64,000 nucleotides of DNA from Caprella mutica (taxonomy: Eukaryota > Arthropoda > Malacostraca > Amphipoda > Caprellidae): NCBI GenBank assembly GCA_947561585.1, contig CANNZV010002344.1, positions 38,558-102,557 of the forward strand, given 5' to 3'. The notes below the pieces were generated by a model that made no database searches, was not told where the DNA came from, and saw nothing but the letters and a program-made list of their open reading frames with translations. Shown here one piece after another: positions 46,501 through 57,422 of this stretch. Positions within the stretch are counted from its first letter, which is position 1; each line of letters starts with the position of its first letter. A program made the position numbers and the translations under genes.

Positions 46501-49500
46501 ACAGCAAAGATTCTATCTACAGCAAAGGATCTATCTACAGCAAAGGATCTATCTACGGCAAAAGATTTATATATTTATTTATAGCAAAGGATCTTAGATC
46601 TATTTACAGCAAAGAATCTATCTACGATAAATGATCTATCTACTACAAAAGATCTATCTACAACAAAGGATCTATCTACAACAAAGAATCTATCAACAGC
46701 AAAGAATCTATCTACAGTAAATGAACTATATACAGCAAATGATCCATCTACAGTTAATTATCTATCTACAGCAAAGGATCTTTCTACAATATGTGCTCTA
46801 CTTACATCAAAGGATCTATCTACAGCAAAAGATCTATCTACAGCAAATGATCAATCTATAGCAAAGGATATATCTACAGTAATGGAACTCTATACAGCCA
46901 AAGGATTCATTTACAGCAAAGGATCTATCTACAACAAATGATCTATCTACAGCAAAGGATTTCTTTATAGCGGAGAATCTTTCTACAGCAAAGGATCTAC
47001 TACATCAAAGGATCTATCTTCAGCAAAGGATCTATCTACAGCTAAGGATCTATCTACAGCAAAGGACATATATACAGTAAGGGATCTATTTACAGCGAAG
47101 AATCAATTTACAGCAAAGGATCTATCTACAGCAAAGGATCTATCTACAGCATAGGATCTATCTACAGCAAAGGATCTATCTACAGTAAGAGATTTTTTTG
47201 CAGCGAAGGATCAATCTACAGCAAGGGATCTATTTAGAGCGAAGCATCTATCTACAGCAAAGGATCTATCTACAGCAAGGGATCTATCGACAGTAAAGGA
47301 TCTATCTACAGCAAAGGATCCATCTACAGCAAAGGATCTATCTACAGTCAAGGATCTATCTACTGCAAAGGATCTGTCCACAGCAAAGGATCTGTCCACA
47401 GCAAAGGATCTATCTACAACAAAGAATCTATCTACAGCAAAGAATATATGTTCAGAAAAGAATCTATAAACAGCAGAGGATCTATCCACAGCGAAGGATC
47501 TATCTACAGTAAATAAACTATATACAGCAAATGATCCATCTACAGTTAATTATCTATTAACAGCGAAGGATCTATCTACAGCAAAAGATCTATTAACAGC
47601 AAAAGTTCTATATTCTGCAAAGGAGCTATCTACAGCAAAGGATCTATCTACAGAAAAGTATCTATCTACAGCAAAGGATCTATCTACAGCAAAGGATTTA
47701 TCAACAGCAAAGGATCCATCTACAGCAAAGGATCTATCTTCAGCAAAGGATCTTTCTACAGAATAGGATCTATCTACAGCAAAGGACCTTTCTACAATAT
47801 GTGCTCTATTTACAGCAAAGGATCTATCTACAGCAAAAGATCTATCTACAGCAAATGATCAATCTATAGCAAAGGATATATCTACAGTAATGGAACTGTA
47901 TACAGCCAAAGGATTCATTTACAGCAAAGGATCTATCTACAACAAATGATCTATCTACAGCAAAGGTTCTATTTATAGCGGAGAATCTTTCTACAGCAAA
48001 GGATCTAATACAGCAAAGGATCTATCTTCAGCAAAGGATCTATCTACAGTTAAGGATCTATCTACAGCAAAAGACCTATATACAGTAAGGGATCTATTTA
48101 CAGAGAAGGATCAATCTACAGCAAAGGATCTATCTACAGCAAAGGATCTATCTACAGCATAGTATCTATCTACAGCAAAGGGTCCATCTACAGTAAGGGA
48201 TCTTTTTGCAGCGAAGGATCAATCTACAGCAAAGTATCTATTTACAGCGAAGGATCGATCTAAAGCAAAGGATCTATCTACAGTCAAGGATTTATCTACT
48301 GCAAAGGATCTATCTACAGCAAAGGATTAATCCACAGTTGAGGATCTATCTCAAGCAAAGGATCTATCTACAGCAAAGGATCTATCTAAAGCCAATGATC
48401 TATCTACAACAAAGGATCTAATTACAGCAGAGGAACTTTATACAGCAAAGGATCAATCTACAGCAAAGGATCTATCTACAGCAAAGTAATCTATCTGCAG
48501 TAAGGGATCTATCTACAGCAAAGCATTTATCTACAGCAAAGGATCTATCTACAGCAAGGGATCTATCGACAGTAAAGGATCTATCTACAACAAAGAATCT
48601 ATCTACAGCAAAGAATATATGTTCAGAAAAGAATCTATAAACAGCAGAGGATCTATCTACAGCGAAGGATCTATCTACAGCAAATGATCAATCTATAGCA
48701 AAGGATATATCTACAGTAAAGGAACTCTATACAGCCAAAGGATCCAATTACAGCAAAGACTCTATCTATAACAAAGGATCTATCCACAGCGATGGATCTA
48801 TTCAAAGTGGAGAATCTTTCTACAGCAAAGGATCTACTACAGCAAAGGATCTATCTTCAGCAAAGGATCAAACTACAGCAAAGGATCTATCTACAGCAAA
48901 GGATCTATCTACAGCATAGGATCTATCTACAGCAAAGGATCTATCTACAGTAAGGGATCTTTTTGCAGCGAAGGATCAATCTACAGCAAAGGATCTATTT
49001 ACAGCGAAGAATCGATCTACAGTCAAGGATTTATCTACTGCAAAGGATCTATCTACAGCAAAGGATCAATCTACAGTTAAGGATCTATCTTAAGCAAAGG
49101 ATCTATCGACAGCAAAAGATCTATTAACAGCAAAAGTTATATATTCTGCAAAGGATCTATCTACAGCAAAGGATCTATCTACAGGAAAGTATCTATCTAC
49201 AGCAAAGGATCTATCTACAGTAAAGGATTTATCTACAGCAAAGGATCCATCTACAGCAAAGGATCTATCTTCAGCGAAGGATCTTTCTACAGAATAGGAT
49301 CTATCTACAGCAAAGGATCTTTCTACAATATGTGCTCTACTTACATTAAAGGATCTATCTACAGCAAAAGATCTATCTACAGCAAATGATCAATCTATAG
49401 CAAAGGATATATCTACAGTAATGGAACTCTATACAGCCAAAGGATTCATTTACAGCAAAGGATCTATCTACAACAAATGATCTATCTACAGCCAAGGATC

Positions 49501-50308
49501 TATTTATAGCGGAGAATCTTTCTACAGCAAAGGATCTACTACATCAAAGGATCTATCTTCAGCAAAGGATCTATCTACAGCTAAGGATCTATCTACAGCA
49601 AAGGACATATATACAGTAAGGGATCTATTTACAGCGAAGAATCAATTTACAGCAAAGGATCTATCTACAGCAAAGGATCTATCTACAGCATAGGATCTAT
49701 CTACAGCAAAGGATCTATCTACAGTAAGGGATTTTTTTGCAGCGAAGGATCAATCTACAGCAAGGGATCAATTTAGAGCGAAGCATCTATCTACAGCAAA
49801 GGATCTATCTACAGCAAGGGATCTATCGACAGTAAAGGATCTATCTACAGCAAAGGATCCATCTACAGCAAAGGATCTATCTACAGTCAAGGATCTATCT
49901 ACTGCAAAGGATCTGTCCACAGCAAAGGATCTGTCCACAGCAAAGGATCTATCTACAACAAAGAATCTATCTACAGCAAAGAATATATGTTCAGAAAAGA
50001 ATCTATAAACAGCAGAGGATCTATCCACAGCGAAGGATCTATCTACAGTAAATAAACTATATACAGCAAATGATCCATCTACAGTTAATTATCTATCAAC
50101 AGCAAAGGATCTATCTACAGCAAAAGATCTATTAACAGCAAAAGTTCTATATTCTGCAAAGGAGCTATCTACAGCAAAGGATCTATCTACAGAAAAGTAT
50201 CTATCTACAACAAAGGATCTATCTACAGCAAAGGATTTATCAACAGCAAAGGATCCATCTACAGCAAAGGATCTATCTTCAGCAAAGGATCTTTCTACAG
50301 AATAGGAT
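37531..50308. repeat. 12,778-bp satellite segment, copy 2
   Basis: Tandem partner of the preceding copy. Sampled differences are few: CTAATAAC at about 39098 against CTATTAAC at 26320, ATTTGTC at about 40609 against ATTTATC at 27831, and CAAAAGC at about 44218 against CAACAGC at 31440. The correspondence ends near 50308, where copy 2 reads GGATCTTCTACAGC. Confidence 0.9.
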
Positions 50309-50470
50309 CTTCTACAGCAAAGGATCTTTCTACAATATGTGCTCTATTTACAGCAAAGGATCTATCTACAGCAAAAGATCTATCTACAGCAAATAATCAA
50401 TCTATAGCAAAGGATCTATTTATAGCGGAGAATCTTTCTACAGCAAAGGATCTAATACAACAAAGGATCT

Positions 50471-51890
50471 ATCTTCAGCAAAGGATCTATCTTCAGTTAT
50501 GGATCTATCTACAGCAAGAGACCTATATACAGTAAGGGATCTATTTACAGAGAAGGATCAATCTACAGCAAAAGATCTATCTACAGCAGAGGATCTATCT
50601 ACAGCAAAGGATCTATCTACAGCATAGTATCTATCTACAGCAAAGGGTCCATCTACAGTAAGGGATCTTTTTGCAGCGAAGGATCAATCTACAGCAAAGT
50701 ATCTATTTACAGCGAAGGATCGATCTAAAGCAAAGGATCTATTTACAGCAGAGGATCTATCTACAGCAAAGGATCTATCTACAGTCAAGGATTTATCTAC
50801 TGCAAAGGATCTATCTACAGCAAAGGATTAATCTACAGTTGAGGATCTATCTTAAGCAAAGGATCTATCTACAGCAAAGGATCTATCTAAAGCCAATGAT
50901 CTATCTACAACAAAGGATCTAATTACAGCAGAGGAACTTTATACAGCAAAGGATCAATCTACAACAAAGGATCTATCTACAGCAAAGTAATCTATCTGCA
51001 GTAAGGGATCTATCTACAGCAAAGGATCTATCTACAGCAAAGGATCTATCTACAGCAAGGGATCTATCGACAGTAAAGGATCTATCTACAACAAAGAATC
51101 TATCTACAGCAAAGAATATATGTTCAGAAAAGAATCTATAAACAGCAGAGGATCTATCTACAGCGAAGGATCTATCTACAGTAAAGGAACTATATACAGC
51201 AAATGATCCATCTACAGTAAAGGATCTATCTACGGCAAAGAATTTAAATATTTATTTATAGCAAAGGATCTTAGATCTATTTACAGCCAAGAATCTATCT
51301 ATAATAAATGATCTATCTACTACAAAAGATCTATCCACAACAAAGGATCTATCTACAACAAAGAATCTATCAACAGCAAAGAATCTATCTACAGTAAAGG
51401 ATCTATCTACAGCGAAGGATCTATCTACAGCACAGCATCTATCTACAGTAAAGGATCTATCTACAGCAAGGGATCTATCGACAGTAAAGGATCTATCTAC
51501 AGCAAAGGATCCATCTACAGCAAAGGATCTATCTACAGTCAAGGATCTATCTACTGCAAAGGATCTGTCCACAGCAAAGGATCTGTCCACAGCAAAGGAT
51601 CTATCTACAGTAAATGAACTATATACAGCAAATGATCCATCTACAGTTAATTATCTATCGACAGCAAAGGATCTATCAACAGCAAAAGATCTATTAACAG
51701 CAAAAGTTATATATTCTGCAAAGGATCTTTCTACAGCAAAAGATCTATCTACAGAAAAGTATCTATCTACAGCAAAGAATCTATCTAAAGCAAAGGATCT
51801 ATTTACAGCGAAGAATCGATTTACAGCAAAGGATCTATCTACAGCAAAGGATCTATCAACAGCAAAGGATCTATCTACAGCAAAGGATCT
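50471..51890. repeat. 1,420-bp satellite segment, copy 1
   Basis: ATCTTCAGTTATGGATC and the following markers recur 1,420 bp later, including a long minus-strand frame at 51252-51590 and 52672-53010 with identical translation. The segment itself resembles 31811-33230 and 44589-46008. Confidence 0.88.
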
Positions 51891-53310
51891 ATCTTCAGCA
51901 AAGGATCTATCTTCAGTTATGGATCTATCTACAGCAAGAGACCTATATACAGTAAGGGATCTATTTACAGAGAAGGATCAATCTACAGCAAAAGATCTAT
52001 CTACAGCAGAGGATCTATCTACAGCAAAGGATCTATCTACAGCATAGTATCTATCTACAGCAAAGGGTCCATCTACAGTAAGGGATCTTTTTGCAGCGAA
52101 GGATCAATCTACAGCAAAGTATCTATTTACAGCGAAGGATCGATCTAAAGCAAAGGATCTATTTACAGCAGAGGATCTATCTACAGCAAAGGATCTATCT
52201 ACAGTCAAGGATTTATCTACTGCAAAGGATCTATCTACAGCAAAGGATTAATCTACAGTTGAGGATCTATCTTAAGCAAAGGATCTATCTACAGCAAAGG
52301 ATCTATCTAAAGCCAATGATCTATCTACAACAAAGGATCTAATTACAGCAGAGGAACTTTATACAGCAAAGGATCAATCTACAACAAAGGATCTATCTAC
52401 AGCAAAGTAATCTATCTGCAGTAAGGGATCTATCTACAGCAAAGGATCTATCTACAGCAAAGGATCTATCTACAGCAAGGGATCTATCGACAGTAAAGGA
52501 TCTATCTACAACAAAGAATCTATCTACAGCAAAGAATATATGTTCAGAAAAGAATCTATAAACAGCAGAGGATCTATCTACAGCGAAGGATCTATCTACA
52601 GTAAAGGAACTATATACAGCAAATGATCCATCTACAGTAAAGGATCTATCTACGGCAAAGAATTTAAATATTTATTTATAGCAAAGGATCTTAGATCTAT
52701 TTACAGCCAAGAATCTATCTATAATAAATGATCTATCTACTACAAAAGATCTATCCACAACAAAGGATCTATCTACAACAAAGAATCTATCAACAGCAAA
52801 GAATCTATCTACAGTAAAGGATCTATCTACAGCGAAGGATCTATCTACAGCACAGCATCTATCTACAGTAAAGGATCTATCTACAGCAAGGGATCTATCG
52901 ACAGTAAAGGATCTATCTACAGCAAAGGATCCATCTACAGCAAAGGATCTATCTACAGTCAAGGATCTATCTACTGCAAAGGATCTGTCCACAGCAAAGG
53001 ATCTGTCCACAGCAAAGGATCTATCTACAGTAAATGAACTATATACAGCAAATGATCCATCTACAGTTAATTATCTATCGACAGCAAAGGATCTATCAAC
53101 AGCAAAATATCTATTAACAGCAAAAGTTATATATTCTGCAAAGGATCTTTCTACAGCAAAAGATCTATCTACAGAAAAGTATCTATCTACAGCAAAGAAT
53201 CTATCTAAAGCAAAGGATCTATTTACAGCGAAGAATCGATTTACAGCAAAGGATCTATCTACAGCAAAGGATCTATCAACAGCAAAGGATCTATCTACAG
53301 CAAAGGATCT
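51891..53310. repeat. 1,420-bp satellite segment, copy 2
   Basis: Tandem partner of 50471-51890, nearly identical (one difference seen at about 53107, AAATATC against AAAGATC). After 53310 the array proceeds to the CAATCGAGG variant also seen at 33237 and 46015. Confidence 0.88.
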
Positions 53311-55273
53311 ATCTACAATCGAGGATTTATCTACTGCAAAGGATCTATCTACAGCAAAGGATCAATTTACAGTTAAGGATCTATCTTAAGCAAAGGATCT
53401 ATCTACAGCAAATGATCTATTTACAGCAAAAGATCTTTCTACAACGGAGGATCTTTCTACATTAAAGGATCTATCTACAGCAAAAGATCTATCTACAGCG
53501 AAGTGATCTATCTACTGTAAGGGATCTATCTACAGCAAAGAAACTATCTACACCAAAGGATCTTTCTACAGCGAATGATCAGTCAACAGCAAAAGATCTT
53601 TCTACTGCGAAGGATCTATTTACAGCAGAAGATCTTTCTACAGCAAAGGATCTTTCTACAGCAAAGGATCTCTCTACAGCAAAAGATCTATTTGCAGTAT
53701 GGGAACTATCTACAGCAAACCTTTAATCTACAGTAAAGGATCTATCTACAGAAAAAGATCTATCTACAGAAAAGGATTCATATACAGAGAAGGATCTATC
53801 TACAGCAAAGGATCTATCTACAGCAAAGGATCTATCTACAGCAAAGGATCTATCTACGGCAAAAGATTTATATATTTATTTATAGCAAAGGATCTTAGAT
53901 CTATTTACAGCAAAGAATCTATCTACGATAAATGATCTATCTACTACAAAAGATCTATCTACAACAAAGGATCTATCTACAACAAAGAATCTATCAACAG
54001 CAAAGAATCTATCTACAGTAAATGAACTATATACAGCAAATGATCCATCTACAGTTAATTATCTATCTACAGCAAAGGATCTATCTACAGAAAAGTATCT
54101 ATCTACAGCATAAGATCTATCTACAGCAAAGGATTTATCTACAGCAAAGGATCCATCTACAGCAAAGGATCTATCTTCAGCAAAGGATCTTTCTACAGAA
54201 TAGGATCTATCTACAGCGAAGGATCTATCTACAATATGTGATCTATTTACAGCAAAGGATCTATCTACAGCTAAGGATCTATCTACAGCAAATGATCAAT
54301 CTATAGCAAAGGATATATCTACAGTAAAGGATCTATCTACAGCATAGGATCTATCTACAGCAAAGGATCTATCTACAGTAAGGGATCTTTTTGCAGCGAA
54401 GGATCAATCTACAGCAAAGGATCTATTTACAGCGAAGAATCGATCTACAGTCAAGGATTTATCTACTGCAAAGGATCTATCTACAGCAAAGGATCAATCT
54501 ACAGTTAAGGATCTATCTTAAGCAAAGGATCTATCGACAGCAAAAGATCTATTAACAGCAAAAGTTCTATATTCTGCAAATGATCTATCTACAGCAAAGG
54601 ATCTATCTACAGGAAAGTATCTATCTACAGCAAAGGATCTATCTACAGCAAAGGATTTATCTACAGCAAAGGATCCATCTACAGCAAAGGATCTATCTTC
54701 AGCAAAGGATCTTTCTACAGAATAGGATCTATCTACAGCAAAGGATCTTTCTACAATATGTGCTCTACTTACATCAAAGGATCTATCTACAGCAAAAGAT
54801 CTATCTACAGCAAATGATCAATCTATATATTAACTTTCTTTTCTCTGATTCTAGTCTTTGTTTTATTTTCCTCAAAGACGAAAAAGACTTCTTAGTTAAT
54901 TTGCAGGTTCTTAGTCTTCGTAAGTCAGTTGATCAAATTAAATAACAATTGCCTTTATAATTCAATAATTACAATTAAGTGGGTTAAATGAAAAACACGG
55001 TAACACAATCTAATATAATAAATCAATTGGTTTACACTGTATAAAGTTTGAGTAAAATATCGATTAATTAACTTGTGTTTATTTCTTCCTTGAACAGTGT
55101 TAGTAAGCTTGATTAAAATAAGTCTATCGGCACTTAATTCACTCAGTCGCTATTATGGAATGTTATTCAAGAGTTAACTGATCAAGAGTTCTAGATCGAT
55201 AGAGCTCGAACACTTTATGTTAGACACACGGTGTACCGGGGAACACGTCAAGGAGTGACGATGAAGGAATAGA

Positions 55274-55310
55274 ACTGAACAAATGAAATGATTCTCGATT
55301 GGGTTTTATA
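55274..55310 (-). promoter_or_regulatory. LTR core promoter of element 3: TATA box plus initiator
   Basis: On minus, TATAAAA (55310-55304) is followed by GTTCAGTTC with the likely start A opposite 55276, 34 bp from the first T. This is the same spacing as in element 1. Confidence 0.7.
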
Positions 55311-55449
55311 GGGAGGTTGAAGGCCAAATGCGCCCAGAGTTTTCCCAGGTCTTGGGTGGTAAGTTCGGCTTTATCAAAGAGTTAAGAACGGCGACATCAA
55401 GTTAATAATATAATTGAATTCGTGTTCTTGCATGAGTTTACATGAGTTT

Positions 55450-55564
55450 GGATCTGAATAACAGAGTCATAAATATGAGTCGATGTGAGTGTTCTCACAT
55501 GAGTTTGGGACTGAATAACATAACCATAAATATGAGGACTGAATAACATAACCATAAATATGAG
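55450..55564 (-). repeat. 28-bp tandem repeat in U3 of element 3 LTR
   Basis: GACTGAATAACATAACCATA plus AATATGAG occurs exactly at 55509-55536 and 55537-55564. A degenerate third copy is at 55450-55479. It lies upstream of the TATA box in element orientation, as an enhancer repeat would; function is inferred. Confidence 0.85.
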
Positions 55565-55742
55565 TTGGAATTTCCTAACACCTCTTCCTTGATTAGCTAT
55601 TGAAGAGTAGTACAGGATTATAAAGTTTATAATCTTGTTAAAGATTATAATCTTTATAAAGATTAAAATACTTCTGCGTATTAACAATAGATCAGTAAAT
55701 TAATTAGGTCGATTGTTATAATCAGATCGATTGTTAATATCA

Positions 55743-55755
55743 CTCCCTCTCCCCG
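55743..55755 (-). other. Polypurine tract of retroelement 3
   Basis: On minus, CGGGGAGAGGGAG immediately precedes the TGATATTAAC start of the LTR. Confidence 0.85.
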
Positions 55756-56470
55756 TTAATACAGGTCAATTGCAACTAAGTTTCACATCAAGTGCCATCT
55801 CCTAGTTATAAAGTGTTAGTAAACAAATTCTAAGATTAGATTAAAATATAGGGAATATATGTAGTTATATAGAATATATAGTAATACCATTACTAACCCC
55901 TACAATCTAACCTTATTTGAAAATATCCTAAGAATTTCTTAAAAATTTTCAAAGTTCGAAAACACAAATTATTCTATGAATACAAAAGAAAATAAACTAT
56001 TAATTCATTAATTGTTTTATAGATTCAGAATTTTTAGTTTTGATTTGCTAGTAGATTAATATTCTCATCATAGAATTTGAATATTCAAAAAGTATGGTGA
56101 CAATTCCAATCATGTATCCTACCTTGGTTTACAATCTTAATTCAACTTAGAGTTCAGTTAATATCTCTAAGTTATCCTATTCATATTCAGAAAATTACAT
56201 CGAAAATAATCCCATTAAAACTAAAATACAGTTTAAACATTATAGAAGAATATTACATTTAAAATATAATTGTAATCTTACTTTATGATTCTATAAATTG
56301 GAACTTTCGATCCTATTTCATTCAATCCTAAAATTCAAAACATTAAATCTCAAATTAAATAATTAGTTCCAGAGTTCAAATCGAATAATCCTAAGCATCA
56401 AACTCATAATTGTTAATAATTTATTTTAAAATATTTTGAAGTAAAAACCAAAATAAAGATTTCTATTTCC

Positions 56471-56647
56471 CTTTCTTAAACACTTAAATGGAAATGGTTT
56501 CCAAGTGAATGTTTAGTCATTGAAAACTTAAATTTAAAATAATAAAACATTCTAATTCTAAAATCAAATGTTTATGTTTTCATTTCTTAAACACTTAAAT
56601 GAAATTAGTTTCCAAGTGAATGTCTAGTCGTTGAAAACATAAATTTA
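56471..56647. repeat. Imperfect direct repeat, about 65 bp, 111 bp apart
   Basis: TTTCTTAAACACTTAAATG followed by TTTCCAAGTGAATGT and TAGTC.TTGAAAAC occurs at 56472-56536 and again at 56583-56647, with a few substitutions. Confidence 0.8.
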
Positions 56648-56895
56648 TTGTTCTACTTAATTCATATGATTCAATTATAAATCGCTATTAAATTTTATTC
56701 CTTTCTTTTTTCAAAAGTTGAAGATTATTTAATATTTTACTGCGTTATAATTCTAAATAGTTTATAGCTATTTATTAACTACCTATTGTTTCCATTATAA
56801 CTGTAAATTTAAAATTGATAAAATTGAATAATTTTAATAAAGTGGACTAATTTGTAATTATTGTTTTTTCAATTAATCTTGTGTTGACCCAGTTG

Positions 56896-57052
56896 TATTG
56901 GCCCAATCGTCTCACGATTGTCTCATGGGAACGTCTCATACAAGGTTCTCAACCTTGTCAGTGGCCACATTGGTATTGGCCTAATCGTCTCATAGGAACG
57001 TCTCAAACAAGGTTCTCAACCTCGTCAGTGGTCTCGTGGTGGGTTCCCAACC
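56896..57052. repeat. GC-richer direct repeat with internal hairpin
   Basis: TATTGGCCCAATCGTCTCA at 56896 and TATTGGCCTAATCGTCTCA at 56974 begin two copies about 78 bp apart. The first holds CAAGGTT-CTC-AACCTTG, a perfect 7-bp stem with a 3-base loop; the second has CAAGGTTCTCAACCTCG. A further GGGTTCCCAACCTTG follows at about 57038. Confidence 0.8.
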
Positions 57053-57422
57053 TTGAGAGGGAACTGTTGACGTCTCTGGCCATCTCGGTTACTGTCGGCT
57101 TAGGTCAGTGATATGAGGGCAAGGTGGATAGACGTGAGTCTCGGATTGAAGTTGTGTTGACTCAGCGGCCCTCATGGAAAACGTTCACAAAATAATTGAT
57201 TAATATTATGAAACAATAAAACATTATGTAGCTATTACAATCGGATTACTATTTATAGATTTTATAACTTAAAGTAAAATTCCTCTTAATTTTTTAGTCA
57301 TTGAGACTGGAATTTACATGTTGGTGGTGCGTAATTTTTTTCTTCATTTAATTATTCAAAATAATAAAATAGCAAAATCTCTGTAATTTAAACATCTCCT
57401 AGACAACATCGAATTTCGAAAA

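Larger units (their letters stand above)
24333..54827. repeat. 18-bp satellite array, right block (about 30.5 kb)
   Basis: Roughly 1,690 units of the GGATCTATCTACAGCAAA family. Each canonical unit has one GATC and, on minus, one AGATAG (a GATA-factor consensus). Diagnostic variants recur at fixed long intervals. One marker block ends at 26218, 28830, 31369, 34711, 37250, 38996, 41608, 44147, 47489 and 50028; the steps are 2612, 2539, 3342, 2539, 1746 and then 2612, 2539, 3342, 2539. This is a true higher-order structure rather than random drift of a simple repeat. Confidence 0.97.
54828..55742 (-). repeat. 3' LTR of retroelement 3 (about 915 bp)
   Basis: On minus it begins TGATATTAAC directly after the polypurine tract at 55743-55755. 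The far end adjoins the satellite near 54828, where plus reads TCTATATATTAAC. The expected mirror of TGATATTAAC is present except for its outermost bases, so the terminal few bases seem lost or altered and the exact end is uncertain. A TATA box and initiator lie inside. Confidence 0.75.
55756..57422 (-). other. Long 3' untranslated region of retroelement 3
   Basis: 1.67 kb, about twice that of elements 1 and 2. Most is very AT-rich without coding signal. It contains a 65-bp repeat pair (56471 and 56582) and a GC-richer block with a hairpin repeat (56880-57175). The extra length could be an old insertion, but I see no ends or target duplication. Confidence 0.65.

Noticed and set aside
10188..54827. 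CRISPR-like array
   Set aside because: The repeats are contiguous 18-mers without unique spacers, variants drift gradually, and the context is eukaryotic.
10566..54945. Many open frames of 60-121 codons in the satellite (MDRSFAVDRS and LQQRIYL types)
   Set aside because: They are direct readings of the 18-bp repeat, on both strands and in several frames, with identical products at each higher-order copy. No promoter, start context or non-repeat domain.
55397..55687. Frame of 96 codons on minus in the element 3 LTR
   Set aside because: It covers the 28-bp U3 repeats and very AT-rich DNA; the translation is low-complexity and unlike any family I know.
56881..57111. Frame of 76 codons in the 3' region of element 3
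   Set aside because: It is created by the 78-bp-spaced GC-richer repeats; the product is repetitive and has no domain.
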